Positions 1 through 9,039 of a stretch of DNA of 64,000 nucleotides are shown here, piece by piece (the stretch's first letter is position 1; the number at the start of each line of letters is the position of its first letter). Position numbers and translations under genes: made by a program. The notes under the pieces are model-generated. The model was not told where the DNA came from and ran no database searches. It saw nothing but the letters and a program-made list of their open reading frames with translations. Source of the stretch: Pseudidiomarina piscicola. GTDB taxonomy: Bacteria > Pseudomonadota > Gammaproteobacteria > Enterobacterales > Alteromonadaceae. The stretch spans positions 248,001 to 312,000 of the forward strand of contig NZ_CADCXY010000003.1 of the NCBI RefSeq assembly GCF_902806985.1, in the 5' to 3' direction.

Positions 1-1050
1 ACAGTTTCAACGGCACTCCATCTCAAGGGAGTGTTTGCGTTTCAAAGGGATTATCACAAAGGCTCAAATGTAGGGCATAAGGTCGAGTTACTAGGTGAGC
101 TACGAAAGGGAAGATATATTGCACGTTTAAACGCCTATCTTAAAGCGTTGCTAGTTGTGCGTAAATCGGTAAAAGATACTGATATTATATATTTATTCGG
201 TTCAGACCTAGTATTCTTGGGGGTTATTGCTTGTATCTTTACTAAATGTCAAGTTGTCGTAGAGGTAGGGGATATTCGGCCTATTCAAACATCTAAAGGA
301 GTTCTATCCAGAATTTATCGGTGTATCGAGAGACTATTCCTAGCAAAAGTGGGGCTACTAGTCGTTACCTCCGAAAAATTCAAAACTGAATTTTTTCAAG
401 CTTGCTACAGGATAGAAAATATAGTGGTTGTTGAGAATAAAGTCCAGTTTAGCTGGTATGATAAAGGATATTACACAAGACTACTCAAAGCTGAAGAGGA
501 AAGTGGTCGAGTCAAAATAGGCTACTTTGGTTTGTTAAGGTGTGCTTGGTCCGCTAATTGCCTTTATCATCTTTTGAGTGAGTACTCAAACAAATTTGAA
601 CTTGTATTAGCAGGGTTTGTTTTTGATGGATACACTGAGTTTCAGAAGCTGATATCTTTAGATAATGTCTTGTATCTAGGTGAATATAAAAACCCAGAAC
701 AGGTTTCTTGTTTATACAACGAAGTAGATATTGTCTGGGGAGCATATAAGCCAATCGAATCGTCAGACTATAACTTGAAATGGGCTAGAACAAATAGGTT
801 TTATGAAGCTACAGTTATGGGGAAGCCTCTAATTTTACGTGAAGGCTCACAGGATGGTGTTTTCGGGAAGAGTTTAGGGAATTCAGTTCTACTGTCAGAT
901 GCCAATTATGTTACATGCGCTGAGCGGATAGCCGCTGAGCTACCGGATAAAATGACATCGTTAAGAACAGCGTCAGATAGAGTTAAGGCGTTGGATTACA
1001 CGACGAAAGAACAAGACCTAACGTTAATAGAACGGTTGTTAGAGATTTAA
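1..1050 (+). CDS. Glycosyltransferase (GT4-like), 5' end outside window
   Basis: Probably transfers a sugar to the growing lipid-linked repeat unit of a surface polysaccharide on the cytoplasmic face. The reading frame is open from base 1, so the gene very likely begins upstream; the GTG at 31 is only the first possible start inside the window. Visible features are a Rossmann-like segment, a hydrophobic stretch around residues 55-75 and a C-terminal part with NRFYEATVMGKPLILREG (about residues 250-270), which resembles the donor-binding end of GT4 enzymes (F-E-x-x-A-x-G-x-P). The region is AT-rich compared with the rest of the window. It stands first in the polysaccharide cluster, 60 bp before the bi-domain oxidoreductase gene. 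Substrate unknown; the family call is moderate because the motifs are weak. Confidence 0.7.
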   Translation, partial: TVSTALHLKGVFAFQRDYHKGSNVGHKVELLGELRKGRYIARLNAYLKALLVVRKSVKDTDIIYLFGSDLVFLGVIACIFTKCQVVVEVGDIRPIQTSKGVLSRIYRCIERLFLAKVGLLVVTSEKFKTEFFQACYRIENIVVVENKVQFSWYDKGYYTRLLKAEEESGRVKIGYFGLLRCAWSANCLYHLLSEYSNKFELVLAGFVFDGYTEFQKLISLDNVLYLGEYKNPEQVSCLYNEVDIVWGAYKPIESSDYNLKWARTNRFYEATVMGKPLILREGSQDGVFGKSLGNSVLLSDANYVTCAERIAAELPDKMTSLRTASDRVKALDYTTKEQDLTLIERLLEI

Positions 1051-1110
1051 TAAGAATACTTTAAAGTTACCAGTAGCGATTAAAAATTTTCAATCAAATA
1101 AAGAAAGCAT

Positions 1111-3237
1111 ATGAAACAAATACTTCAAGATCTGTCAAAAGGTCACACTAGCATTTTAGAAGCTCCTACGCCGTTAGTAGCCGCGGGAACTTTGCTTATA
1201 GATACGAGAGTATCGTTAATTTCAGCTGGAACTGAGCGCATGCTAGTGAGCTTTGGCAAGGCTTCCGTTCTCGAAAAAGCGCGTCAGCAACCTGAAAAGG
1301 TAAAAATGGTTTTGGAGAAGATTAAAACGGATGGCCTGGCAACCACGTTCGAGGCAATAAAAGCAAAGTTAACTCATCCAATTCCCCTTGGCTATTCTAA
1401 TGTTGGTGTGATTTCGGATGTAGGCGATGGAGTTAAGGGATTTAAGTTAGGCGATCGTGTCGTCTCAAATGGAGCACATGCTGACATTGTTCGAGTCCCC
1501 AAAAACCTTTGTGCCCGTATCCCGGATAATGTGACCGACGAGGAAGCTTGTTTTACGGTTGTCTCTAGTATTGGTTTACAAGGAGTTCGCTTATTAGCTC
1601 CCACACTTGGTGAGTCTTTTTGCGTTATTGGGGCTGGCTTAATAGGGCTAATTACTATTCAGCTGTTGAAAGCGCAAGGTTGCCGCGTTCTTGCAGTCGA
1701 CTATGATGAACAGAAACTTGAGTTAGCACGGCAATTCGGTGCGGACACATGTAACCCTTCAAGCGGGCAAGACCCTGTCGAAGTTGGTCTTGCATTCAGC
1801 CAGTGGAGAGGTATCGATGGCGTAATTATCACTGCCTCGACAAGTTCGTCAGATCCGATTAGTCAAGCTGCAACAATGAGTCGTCGCCGCGGGCGCATTA
1901 TTCTTGTAGGTGTTACTGGAACGGAGCTAAACCGCTCAGAGTTTTACGAGAAAGAGTTGACTTTTCAAGTTTCGTGTTCATATGGGCCTGGGCGTTACGA
2001 TCCAAGCTATGAAGAATCCGGTAATGACTACCCCTTCGGTTATGTACGCTGGACAGAACAACGAAACTTTGAAGCTGTTTTGGAGATGATGTCTTCAGGC
2101 CTTCTTGATGTACGGCCATTAATTACACATCGTTTCGAATTTAATGATGCGATAGACGCGTATGACATTCTTAGTAACGATAAGGCAGCTCTAGGTATAA
2201 TTTTAATGTATTCGCACGATGTTAAGACCCGTGTGGTACCAAGTATTTCTTTGAATGGGAGTGGAGAAGTTTACCCAGGAGAGCCAGTTGTAGGTTTTAT
2301 TGGTGCGGGAAGCTATGCGTCACGCATGCTTATTCCAGCATTTAGAAAAGCCAATGCGAATTTACACTCAGTCGCGACTTCTGGAGGAGTAAATGGAGTT
2401 ATCTATGGCAAAAAAGAAGGGTTTAAAGAAGCAACAACTGATACTGATGCGTTGATAGCTAACGATAAGGTTAACACTATCGTGATAGTGACACGCCATA
2501 ACAGTCATGCGCGATTTGTAAAACAGTCACTTGAAGCTGGTAAGCACATTTTTGTTGAAAAGCCATTAGCAATAACCTTAGGTGAAGTGGTCGAGTTAGA
2601 AAAAGCATTTCACGAGGTCGACTATAAACCTCTTTTGATGGTTGGCTTTAATCGTCGCTTTGCGCCCCACGTCCAAAAAATGAAAAGATTACTTGATCCA
2701 ATCAAGCAACCGAAGACCGTAGTCTTGACTATCAATGCCGGCTTGGTTCCTGCAAGCCATTGGACTCAGGATATCGAAGTGGGTGGTGGTAGAATCATCG
2801 GAGAAGCGTGCCACTTTATCGATTTAGCACGTTTTCTTGTGGGGTTTTCAATTACTTCAATTCAAGCAAAAAGTATTGGAGACGCAGGCGGAGCAGAGAT
2901 CACTGAAGACAAGGCTACAATTATAATCACCTTTGAGGACGGATCATTGGCTACAATTCATTACTTTGCCAATGGGGCTAATAGCTTTCCGAAAGAACGG
3001 GTTGAAGTTTTTACGTCGGGACGAGTATTACAACTAGATAATTTTCGTTTACTAAAAGGGTTTGGATGGCCAAACTTCACGAAAATGCGATTGTGGCGTC
3101 AAGACAAAGGCCAAAATGCGTGTGTCGTGGCTTTTTTGAAGTCTATTAAGCGTGGGGGTTCAGCCCCAATCGCCTTAGATGAGTTGTTTGAAGTTACTCG
3201 AGCAACTATCGAGGCTGCTAACCAGATTAGAAAGTAA
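1111..3237 (+). CDS. Bi-domain oxidoreductase (MDR alcohol dehydrogenase + Gfo/Idh/MocA)
   Basis: A 708-residue fusion. The first ~370 residues form a medium-chain dehydrogenase: GYSNVGVISDVG near residue 95, GDRVVSNGAHA, and a Rossmann fingerprint VIGAGLIGL near residue 175. From about residue 388 a second nucleotide-binding fold starts (VGFIGAGSYASRML), followed by the Gfo/Idh/MocA signature HIFVEKPLAIT near residue 485 and a typical C-terminal alpha/beta domain. Such fusions are common in O-antigen and capsule clusters, often next to a heparinase-like gene as here, and are thought to oxidise or epimerise a nucleotide-linked or polymer sugar; the exact reaction is unknown. ATG start preceded by AAAGAAAG. 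Confidence 0.88.
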   Translation: MKQILQDLSKGHTSILEAPTPLVAAGTLLIDTRVSLISAGTERMLVSFGKASVLEKARQQPEKVKMVLEKIKTDGLATTFEAIKAKLTHPIPLGYSNVGVISDVGDGVKGFKLGDRVVSNGAHADIVRVPKNLCARIPDNVTDEEACFTVVSSIGLQGVRLLAPTLGESFCVIGAGLIGLITIQLLKAQGCRVLAVDYDEQKLELARQFGADTCNPSSGQDPVEVGLAFSQWRGIDGVIITASTSSSDPISQAATMSRRRGRIILVGVTGTELNRSEFYEKELTFQVSCSYGPGRYDPSYEESGNDYPFGYVRWTEQRNFEAVLEMMSSGLLDVRPLITHRFEFNDAIDAYDILSNDKAALGIILMYSHDVKTRVVPSISLNGSGEVYPGEPVVGFIGAGSYASRMLIPAFRKANANLHSVATSGGVNGVIYGKKEGFKEATTDTDALIANDKVNTIVIVTRHNSHARFVKQSLEAGKHIFVEKPLAITLGEVVELEKAFHEVDYKPLLMVGFNRRFAPHVQKMKRLLDPIKQPKTVVLTINAGLVPASHWTQDIEVGGGRIIGEACHFIDLARFLVGFSITSIQAKSIGDAGGAEITEDKATIIITFEDGSLATIHYFANGANSFPKERVEVFTSGRVLQLDNFRLLKGFGWPNFTKMRLWRQDKGQNACVVAFLKSIKRGGSAPIALDELFEVTRATIEAANQIRK

Positions 3238-3914
3238 GTTATGAGGGCTGCAATGATAAATGTAACCGCTCCGTAAATATGGCATTACTAATTCAACGCT
3301 TTACAAATGGGGACAAAAATACGGAGGTATGGAAGCGTCCGATGTGCTCATGATGGAACTAACGCGGAGCGTAAAAGCGTTTTTGCAAGTATTCCATGCC
3401 GCGTTGTTAGTTTCACTTACAATAAAACGCACAAAGCACGATATCAAAGCAAGCCATGGCGTCGCAAGTGCCGACGGTATTTAAAGAGTGCTTGCTGTAA
3501 GTAAAGGCAGCAGAAGAAACAAAGCCTCACGTGCTTGCGACTACACTGTGACCAAATGAAGCATTTTGCCTTCTGTGAATAGCCGTTGATATCTTCGCAT
3601 GGATGACTGCAGTGTTTATCGAGATATCGTACGAATGGAGTTTCGGTAGACAGTATCTGACCATTGACGAAGTCGAGCTAGATGAAATCAGCGGGTAAAC
3701 GGGAGGTTACAGGCGAATCGTTGCTTTATCAATGTGTAGTACTAGCGTACTATACTCGGGTTTACATCCGGCATCGAAAAAGCGGAAGATGTCCATACAC
3801 GACTGAAAGTCCTTTATGGCGCAGTTCGAGGTTATTTAGCAGGAGCGGATTTAGTTTTGCAAGCAGCCATGCACACCAAACCTTTTAAAGCCAAGTGATT
3901 GTTAACTGTATCTT
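3238..3914 (+). other. 677-bp stretch without an intact gene; possible decayed coding remnant
   Basis: The gap between two tightly packed cluster genes holds no convincing gene. A 50-codon open stretch from 3746 to the TGA at 3896-3898 reads like a protein C-terminus (TSGIEKAEDVHTRLKVLYGA and onward) but has no start codon or ribosome binding site and is preceded by stops in all frames. A second short open piece lies at about 3320-3484. I do not recognise either. The simplest reading is a gene of the polysaccharide cluster lost by deletion and decay. Confidence 0.4.
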
Positions 3915-5555
3915 ATGAAACGTATATCACGTTACTACCATACTATTAAGCCGTTAAAGTTGGAGCAAATATTATATCGACTCAAATATCGCTTTTTCTC
4001 ACTCAAGTCATTATCGGCGCAATCGTCTGAAAACCTTTCGGCAAAAAGGTGGTCACTAAGTAATCTGCAAGCTGGTGAACAAAGTCTATTTGAAAACAGC
4101 GAAGTATGCTTTTTGAATAAAAAAGCATATATCATTACGCCACAAGATTGGCATGATGAATCTCAACATTCGAAGCTTTGGCTTTATAATTTACATTATT
4201 TTAATGACCTAAACTCTGTGGGTGGTGAGAGACGGTACAATTTACAAAAGAAGTTCATTCTAAAATGGATTAAAGAAAACCCTCCGCTGAATGGTAATGG
4301 TTGGGAGCCTTATCCTATTTCTTTAAGGTTAGTGAACTGGATTAAGTGGTGTCAGTTTAATCAAGAATACAGTGTCGACATACTGTGTAGTATTGAGCAA
4401 CAAGCTGATGCATTAATGAGGCAACTGGAGTTTCATATCTTAGGCAATCACCTTTTTGCCAACGCTAAGGCATTGGTATTTGCTGGAAGTTTTTTGAATA
4501 GTGATAGAGCTAATGATTATATTTCCAAAGGATTAGAGTTGCTAAAGCGAGAAGTTTTAGAACAGTTTATGGCTGACGGTGGGCACTTTGAATTAAGCCC
4601 GATGTATCACTGCATCCTGCTTTGGGATTTAATTGATCTGTATAACTTGGCACTTGCTTGCGACGACGCTCGGTTTAATCCTCGACTATCTGACTGGGCA
4701 GACGTTATAGGCCGCGGACTGCGTTGGTTATCAGTGATGTGTCACCCAGACGGAGGTATTAGCTTTTTTAATGACGCTGCGTTTGGAATAGCACCTTCTC
4801 CAAAGGAGATTTTTAGTTTTGCGGCGTTAGTTGGTATAGTAACGAATGACACGAATCTGTTTGGGTTATCAACACTCGAAAGCTCAGGTTACTCTAGGCT
4901 GCAACGCGGCTCGTTCACGCTTTTTTTCGACCATGCTGAGGTCGGTCCCAGTTACTTACCTGGTCACGCACATGCTGATTCTTTGAGCATTGAGCTATCG
5001 TTAGGGCGTCAGCGGATATTTGTAAATTCCGGAACTTCGGAGTATGGGGAGGGGCCAGAGCGTCAGCGTCAGCGTTCTACTCCGGCGCATAATACCTTAT
5101 TTGTGAAAGACAAGAACTCCTCTGATGTTTGGGCTGGGTTCCGCGTTGGTCGACGAGCGCAAATTTCCGGCGTTGAATTTGAGGCTACTCAAAAGTTCGT
5201 ATCGGCTCGAGCTCAGCATGATGGTTATTGTCACTTCAAAAAAGGACTTACACATGTACGAACCTGTAAAGTGTTTGATGATAAGGTACTGATTAAAGAC
5301 GAGTTAGGCGCATCTTCTACCAATACAGTCATGGCTCATTTTCATTTGCATCCTGACGTGGAGGCGGAGGTCATCGATACTCGTTCTGTTCGTTTGATTC
5401 TGGTATCAGGCGATACTTTATTGTTTTCCACAGATGTGCCAGTAAGACTCGAAGAGACGACGTGGCACCCTGAGTTTGGCAAATCTGTTCCGACGACTCG
5501 AATCGTTTTAGTCGTTCCGAACCAGCACTTTACTTCTGAGTTAACACTCGCATAG
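3915..5555 (+). CDS. Heparinase II/III family protein
   Basis: A 546-residue protein with the layout of the heparinase II/III-like polysaccharide lyases in surface-polysaccharide clusters: an N-terminal all-alpha toroid (about residues 60-300, with GNGWEPYPISLRLVNW and GNHLFANAKALVFAG) and a C-terminal beta-sandwich opening at LPGHAHADSLSIEL (about residue 350), whose His residues are typical of the family, then NSGTSEYGEG and STPAHNTLFV. No clear signal peptide is visible. The usual suggestion is trimming or quality control of uronic-acid-containing glycans; the true role is unknown. It is followed after 19 bp by a glycosyltransferase gene in the same direction. AT-rich like its neighbours. 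Confidence 0.88.
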   Translation: MKRISRYYHTIKPLKLEQILYRLKYRFFSLKSLSAQSSENLSAKRWSLSNLQAGEQSLFENSEVCFLNKKAYIITPQDWHDESQHSKLWLYNLHYFNDLNSVGGERRYNLQKKFILKWIKENPPLNGNGWEPYPISLRLVNWIKWCQFNQEYSVDILCSIEQQADALMRQLEFHILGNHLFANAKALVFAGSFLNSDRANDYISKGLELLKREVLEQFMADGGHFELSPMYHCILLWDLIDLYNLALACDDARFNPRLSDWADVIGRGLRWLSVMCHPDGGISFFNDAAFGIAPSPKEIFSFAALVGIVTNDTNLFGLSTLESSGYSRLQRGSFTLFFDHAEVGPSYLPGHAHADSLSIELSLGRQRIFVNSGTSEYGEGPERQRQRSTPAHNTLFVKDKNSSDVWAGFRVGRRAQISGVEFEATQKFVSARAQHDGYCHFKKGLTHVRTCKVFDDKVLIKDELGASSTNTVMAHFHLHPDVEAEVIDTRSVRLILVSGDTLLFSTDVPVRLEETTWHPEFGKSVPTTRIVLVVPNQHFTSELTLA

Positions 5556-5574
5556 TAAATATATTTATAGAGCC

Positions 5575-6750
5575 ATGAGAATTCTATTTCTAACGTATTA
5601 TTTTGATCCAGATCTTTCCGCCGGCTCTTTTCGAGCGACGGCATTGACACGTGCGCTTGCTGATGCATTACCATTAGGCGGGCATATCGATATTGTTACA
5701 ACCCAACCCAACCGGTATCACACGTATAAATCGAAAGGCTTAGGCGTAGAGCATAATAAAAACTATTCTATTTATCGTGTGCAGTTACCAAGTCACAAAA
5801 ATGGCTTTCTAGATCAAGCCCGAACATTTCGTCATTATGCTAACTACGTTCGTAAGGTAACCACTGACAATAATTACGATATCGTGGTCGCGACTTCCTC
5901 GCGGTTGATGACTGCGGTATTGGCTTCCTTTATAGCCCGTAAACAAAAAGCAAAGCTTTATTTAGATATTCGCGATATTTTTGTTGATACTTTGGCCGAC
6001 GTTTTTCCTCGCTACATTACGTTTTTAGCCGTTCCTGCATTTAGTACTCTGGAAAAGTATGCGGTGAGGAGAGCGAGCCACGTAAATTTAGTAAGTCCAG
6101 GGTTTAAGTCTTATTTTGACGCAAGGTATCCAAATAAATCGTATAGCTATTTAACAAATGGTATTGATGCGGAATTCGCTAAGCATAGCTGGCCTTCAGA
6201 AATGATCGAATCTGAATCAAAAGTTATTTTTTATGGCGGGAATATAGGAGACTGTCAAGGGCTACATTTAATTCTGCCAGGGCTTGCACAGATATTAGGA
6301 CCGTCATATAAGTTTAGAATCATCGGTGATGGAGGGAGACGTAGCAACTTGGAAGCAATAGTAGCTCAGCATGGCTTGTTAAATATAGAGATATTACCAC
6401 CTGTAAAGCGTGATCAACTTATAAAAGAATATGAAAATGCGGATATTTTATTTCTGCACCTAAATAACTCTCTGGCGCTACAAAAAGTACTACCATCCAA
6501 GTTATTTGAATATGCGACTACCGGAAAGCCGATTTTGGCTGGAGTTGCAGGGTACGCTTCAGAGTTTATAAAGGCGCACATCGAAAACGCTGCTGTGTTT
6601 CATCCCTGCAGTGTTGTAGAAGGTTATGATGCGGCGAAAACTCTTGAGATGGACATTACTCCGCGGTTGGATTTTGTAAAAACTTTTTCGAGGTCATCAA
6701 TATCGAATAAATTAGCTTCTAGCATCATAAGTATTGTTAAGGAAAAGTAA
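5575..6750 (+). CDS. Glycosyltransferase, WbuB-like GT4 family
   Basis: A 391-residue GT-B type enzyme that should add one sugar to the polysaccharide repeat unit. It opens with MRILFLTYYFDPDLSAGSFR, typical of WbuB-like GT4 enzymes (acceptor-binding loop near the N-terminus), has YGGNIGDCQGL at about residue 222 (start of the donor domain), IIGDGGRR near residue 254, and the nucleotide-sugar-binding end PSKLFEYATTGKPILAGVAG near residue 307. The stop codon overlaps the start of the next gene by one base (TAATG), which suggests translational coupling with the epimerase. Donor and acceptor sugars cannot be told. Confidence 0.88.
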   Translation: MRILFLTYYFDPDLSAGSFRATALTRALADALPLGGHIDIVTTQPNRYHTYKSKGLGVEHNKNYSIYRVQLPSHKNGFLDQARTFRHYANYVRKVTTDNNYDIVVATSSRLMTAVLASFIARKQKAKLYLDIRDIFVDTLADVFPRYITFLAVPAFSTLEKYAVRRASHVNLVSPGFKSYFDARYPNKSYSYLTNGIDAEFAKHSWPSEMIESESKVIFYGGNIGDCQGLHLILPGLAQILGPSYKFRIIGDGGRRSNLEAIVAQHGLLNIEILPPVKRDQLIKEYENADILFLHLNNSLALQKVLPSKLFEYATTGKPILAGVAGYASEFIKAHIENAAVFHPCSVVEGYDAAKTLEMDITPRLDFVKTFSRSSISNKLASSIISIVKEK

Positions 6751-7706
6751 TGGGGCGCAAAATTGCTATCACAGGAGCTACAGGGTTTCTCGGCAAAAAT
6801 CTATTTAAAAAGTTGAATACAAGATACAGTGAGCTAATTTTGCTCTCGCGTACCCCTTCAAACGAAAGAGGGGCGATTCAGTTCGATATTGGTGGTAACC
6901 TATCGCGGGAATCTTGTGAATGGATATCTGGCTGCGATGTTGTAATTCATTGTGCGGCGCGTGCCCACATCATGAACGAGTCAGCTTCTGATCCCTTAGC
7001 TGAATACCGAAAAATAAATACCGAAGGAACACTTCAATTAGCGCGATTAGCGGCGAAAAGCGGCGTCAGAAGGTTTGTTTACATCAGCTCTATAAAAGTT
7101 CACGGTGAGCGGAATCTCTCCAAGGCGGCTATTGATGAGGTTTCACAGCTAGAGCCTGTTGACCCGTATGGGATTTCAAAGCTTGAAGCGGAAGTAGGCC
7201 TGCGTGAAATTTCAGCACAAACAGGAATGGAATTCGTTATTATCCGCCCCCCACTCATATACGGACCAGGTGTGAAAGCAAACTTTGAATCAATGATGAA
7301 TTGGCTTGATAAGGGGCTCCCACTGCCGCTTGGGGCAGTGCATAATAGACGTAGTCTAGTAGGGATTGATAATCTTTGTGATTTTATTTCGCTATGTATG
7401 GACCATCCCAAAGCTATAAATGAAACCTTCCTAGTATCGGACCAAGATGACGTATCGACAACACTACTAATTCAACGTCTAAAGTTAGCGATAGCTAGCA
7501 AATCAATAATTTTCTCCCTTCCCGCCAGTCTAATGAAGTTAGGCGCTGCACTATTAAATAAAAAAACGGTTGTGCAACGTTTGTTCGAGGACTTGTATGT
7601 GAACTCAGAGAAGGCCACAAGACTTCTTGGGTGGCGCCCACCGTATACAATGACCGAACAATTGCGTAAAACAGCTCTAGCCGTAGAAGAGAATAAGAAG
7701 AGTTAA
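6750..7706 (+). CDS. NAD-dependent sugar epimerase/dehydratase (extended SDR)
   Basis: A 318-residue extended short-chain dehydrogenase acting on a nucleotide-linked hexose. ITGATGFLGKN near residue 7 is the GxxGxxG nucleotide-binding motif. HCAARAH near residue 70, YISSIKVHGE (Ser at about 113) and YGISKLEAE (the YxxxK catalytic pair, about residues 136-140) are intact. The overall pattern fits the WbpV/WbpK-type 4-epimerases/reductases that make UDP-QuiNAc/FucNAc-type precursors next to a short initiating sugar transferase, as found here 0.7 kb downstream. It overlaps the preceding glycosyltransferase by one base and the next gene starts 3 bp after its stop, so these three genes are almost certainly one transcript. 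Confidence 0.87.
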   Translation: MGRKIAITGATGFLGKNLFKKLNTRYSELILLSRTPSNERGAIQFDIGGNLSRESCEWISGCDVVIHCAARAHIMNESASDPLAEYRKINTEGTLQLARLAAKSGVRRFVYISSIKVHGERNLSKAAIDEVSQLEPVDPYGISKLEAEVGLREISAQTGMEFVIIRPPLIYGPGVKANFESMMNWLDKGLPLPLGAVHNRRSLVGIDNLCDFISLCMDHPKAINETFLVSDQDDVSTTLLIQRLKLAIASKSIIFSLPASLMKLGAALLNKKTVVQRLFEDLYVNSEKATRLLGWRPPYTMTEQLRKTALAVEENKKS

Positions 7707-7708
7707 TA

Positions 7709-8401
7709 ATGTCAAAAAAAGTAAACTTGATAGTCGTAGCACATCCAGACGACGAAATTTTGGGCTTCGGCGCGACAGGCACGAAACTCGTCTCTGATGG
7801 AGAGATCGTACAGCCCATTATTTTGTGCGGTTATGTTGATGTGAGAAATCATCGTCCATCAGACGATGAGCTATATCAAAATATGTGCGCAGCTAATCGC
7901 GAAGTCAGTTTCCGAGAGCCCATACTAGGAAGTTTCCCTAATATTCGAATGAATACCGTTCCGCATGTTGAAATCGTCCAGTTTATAGAAAAGCAGATTG
8001 AAAAGTTTCAGCCATCTCGCATTTTTACCCACCACCCAGGTGACTTGAATGATGACCATGTGCAAGTATCTAAGGCTTGTCAGGCAGCAGCTAGATTGTA
8101 TCAACGCCGATCCGATATTACTGCGCTGCAAGCACTATACTTTATGGAAATATTGTCTTCTACAGATTGGGCATTTCCAACCACGGGTGAGAATTTTATA
8201 CCTTCAACTTTTGTAGAAGTCGGCGAAGAGCTCCTCGATAAGAAAATCAAAGCGCTTGCTCATTATCGAAAAGTAATGCGCCCATATCCACACCCACGTA
8301 GTGAAGAGGTTTTGCGGGGGTTAGCCGCCTATCGCGGGGGACAAGCAGGGCTTTATTACGCTGAAGCCTTTCAACTAGTATTCCAACAGGGTATCGCTTA
8401 G
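7709..8401 (+). CDS. PIG-L/LmbE family N-deacetylase
   Basis: A 230-residue PIG-L fold enzyme. The zinc-binding signature AHPDDEILG is at residues 11-19 and the second zinc/His motif HHPGDLNDDH near residues 109-118. Family members remove N-acetyl groups from sugars (GlcNAc-PI, mycothiol precursor, antibiotics). In this cluster the likely substrate is an acetamido sugar, nucleotide-linked or lipid-linked. A formyltransferase gene follows 0.65 kb downstream; together the two could exchange N-acetyl for N-formyl (inference). Start ATG 2 bp after the preceding stop; ribosome binding site AAGAAG inside the upstream gene end. Confidence 0.88.
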   Translation: MSKKVNLIVVAHPDDEILGFGATGTKLVSDGEIVQPIILCGYVDVRNHRPSDDELYQNMCAANREVSFREPILGSFPNIRMNTVPHVEIVQFIEKQIEKFQPSRIFTHHPGDLNDDHVQVSKACQAAARLYQRRSDITALQALYFMEILSSTDWAFPTTGENFIPSTFVEVGEELLDKKIKALAHYRKVMRPYPHPRSEEVLRGLAAYRGGQAGLYYAEAFQLVFQQGIA

Positions 8402-8430
8402 CCTTTTAATCCAGTGTATGGGAGTTCGAT

Positions 8431-9012
8431 GTGCAAAAAAACTCTTTTTATCAACGTCACGGGAAACGGTTCTTAGACCTTCTTATCGTCGTATGCGCGA
8501 CGCTGGCGCTGTCGCCTTTTTTGATTGCTATAGCCTTATTTATTAAAGTCTTTGACTCAGGTCCAATTATATTTAAACAAAAGCGTATAGGGCGACATGG
8601 GGAGCTTTTTGATTTTTATAAGTTTAGAAGTATGCCCGTTAATACCGGTGACCTACCTTCGGATAGAGTCGGTGAGGTACAACTTACCTGGATAGGGAAG
8701 TTGATTCGTCGTACGAATATAGATGAGCTTCCGCAGCTGATTAATGTTCTCAAAGGCGACATGAGCATAGTTGGACCGCGCCCCCCAATACCAGCACAAA
8801 CTGAACTGGCGGAACTTCGACGTAAAAGTGGTGCTTTAGAGTGTCGTCCAGGACTCACTGGACTTGCCCAGGTTTCGTCATTCGATGGAATGAGCGTTTC
8901 CGAGAAAGCGAGCTTTGATGAGCAATACTCGGAGAGTGTCACATTGTGGAGAGATGCAAGTATTATCTTGCGGACATTCGTTTATCTACTTAAGCCGCCA
9001 CCAGTCTACTAA
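8431..9012 (+). CDS. Initiating sugar-phosphate transferase (PglC/WcaJ-type, short form)
   Basis: A 193-residue monotopic phosphoglycosyl transferase that loads the first sugar-1-phosphate onto undecaprenyl phosphate at the inner membrane and so starts the repeat unit. Residues 4-40 hold the basic/hydrophobic re-entrant membrane helix (KRFLDLLIVVCATLALSPFL), followed by FKQKRIGRHGELFDFYKFRSM, the DELPQLINVLKGDMSIVGPRPP catalytic signature near residues 95-117 and the CRPGLTGLAQVS motif near residue 148. The length equals the minimal PglC-like core. The start is GTG at 8431, chosen because GGGAG lies 7 bp upstream; the ATG at 8429 is out of frame. Confidence 0.92.
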   Translation: MQKNSFYQRHGKRFLDLLIVVCATLALSPFLIAIALFIKVFDSGPIIFKQKRIGRHGELFDFYKFRSMPVNTGDLPSDRVGEVQLTWIGKLIRRTNIDELPQLINVLKGDMSIVGPRPPIPAQTELAELRRKSGALECRPGLTGLAQVSSFDGMSVSEKASFDEQYSESVTLWRDASIILRTFVYLLKPPPVY

Positions 9013-9039
9013 TAATTTACTTAAAAGAGCTTTCATAAG

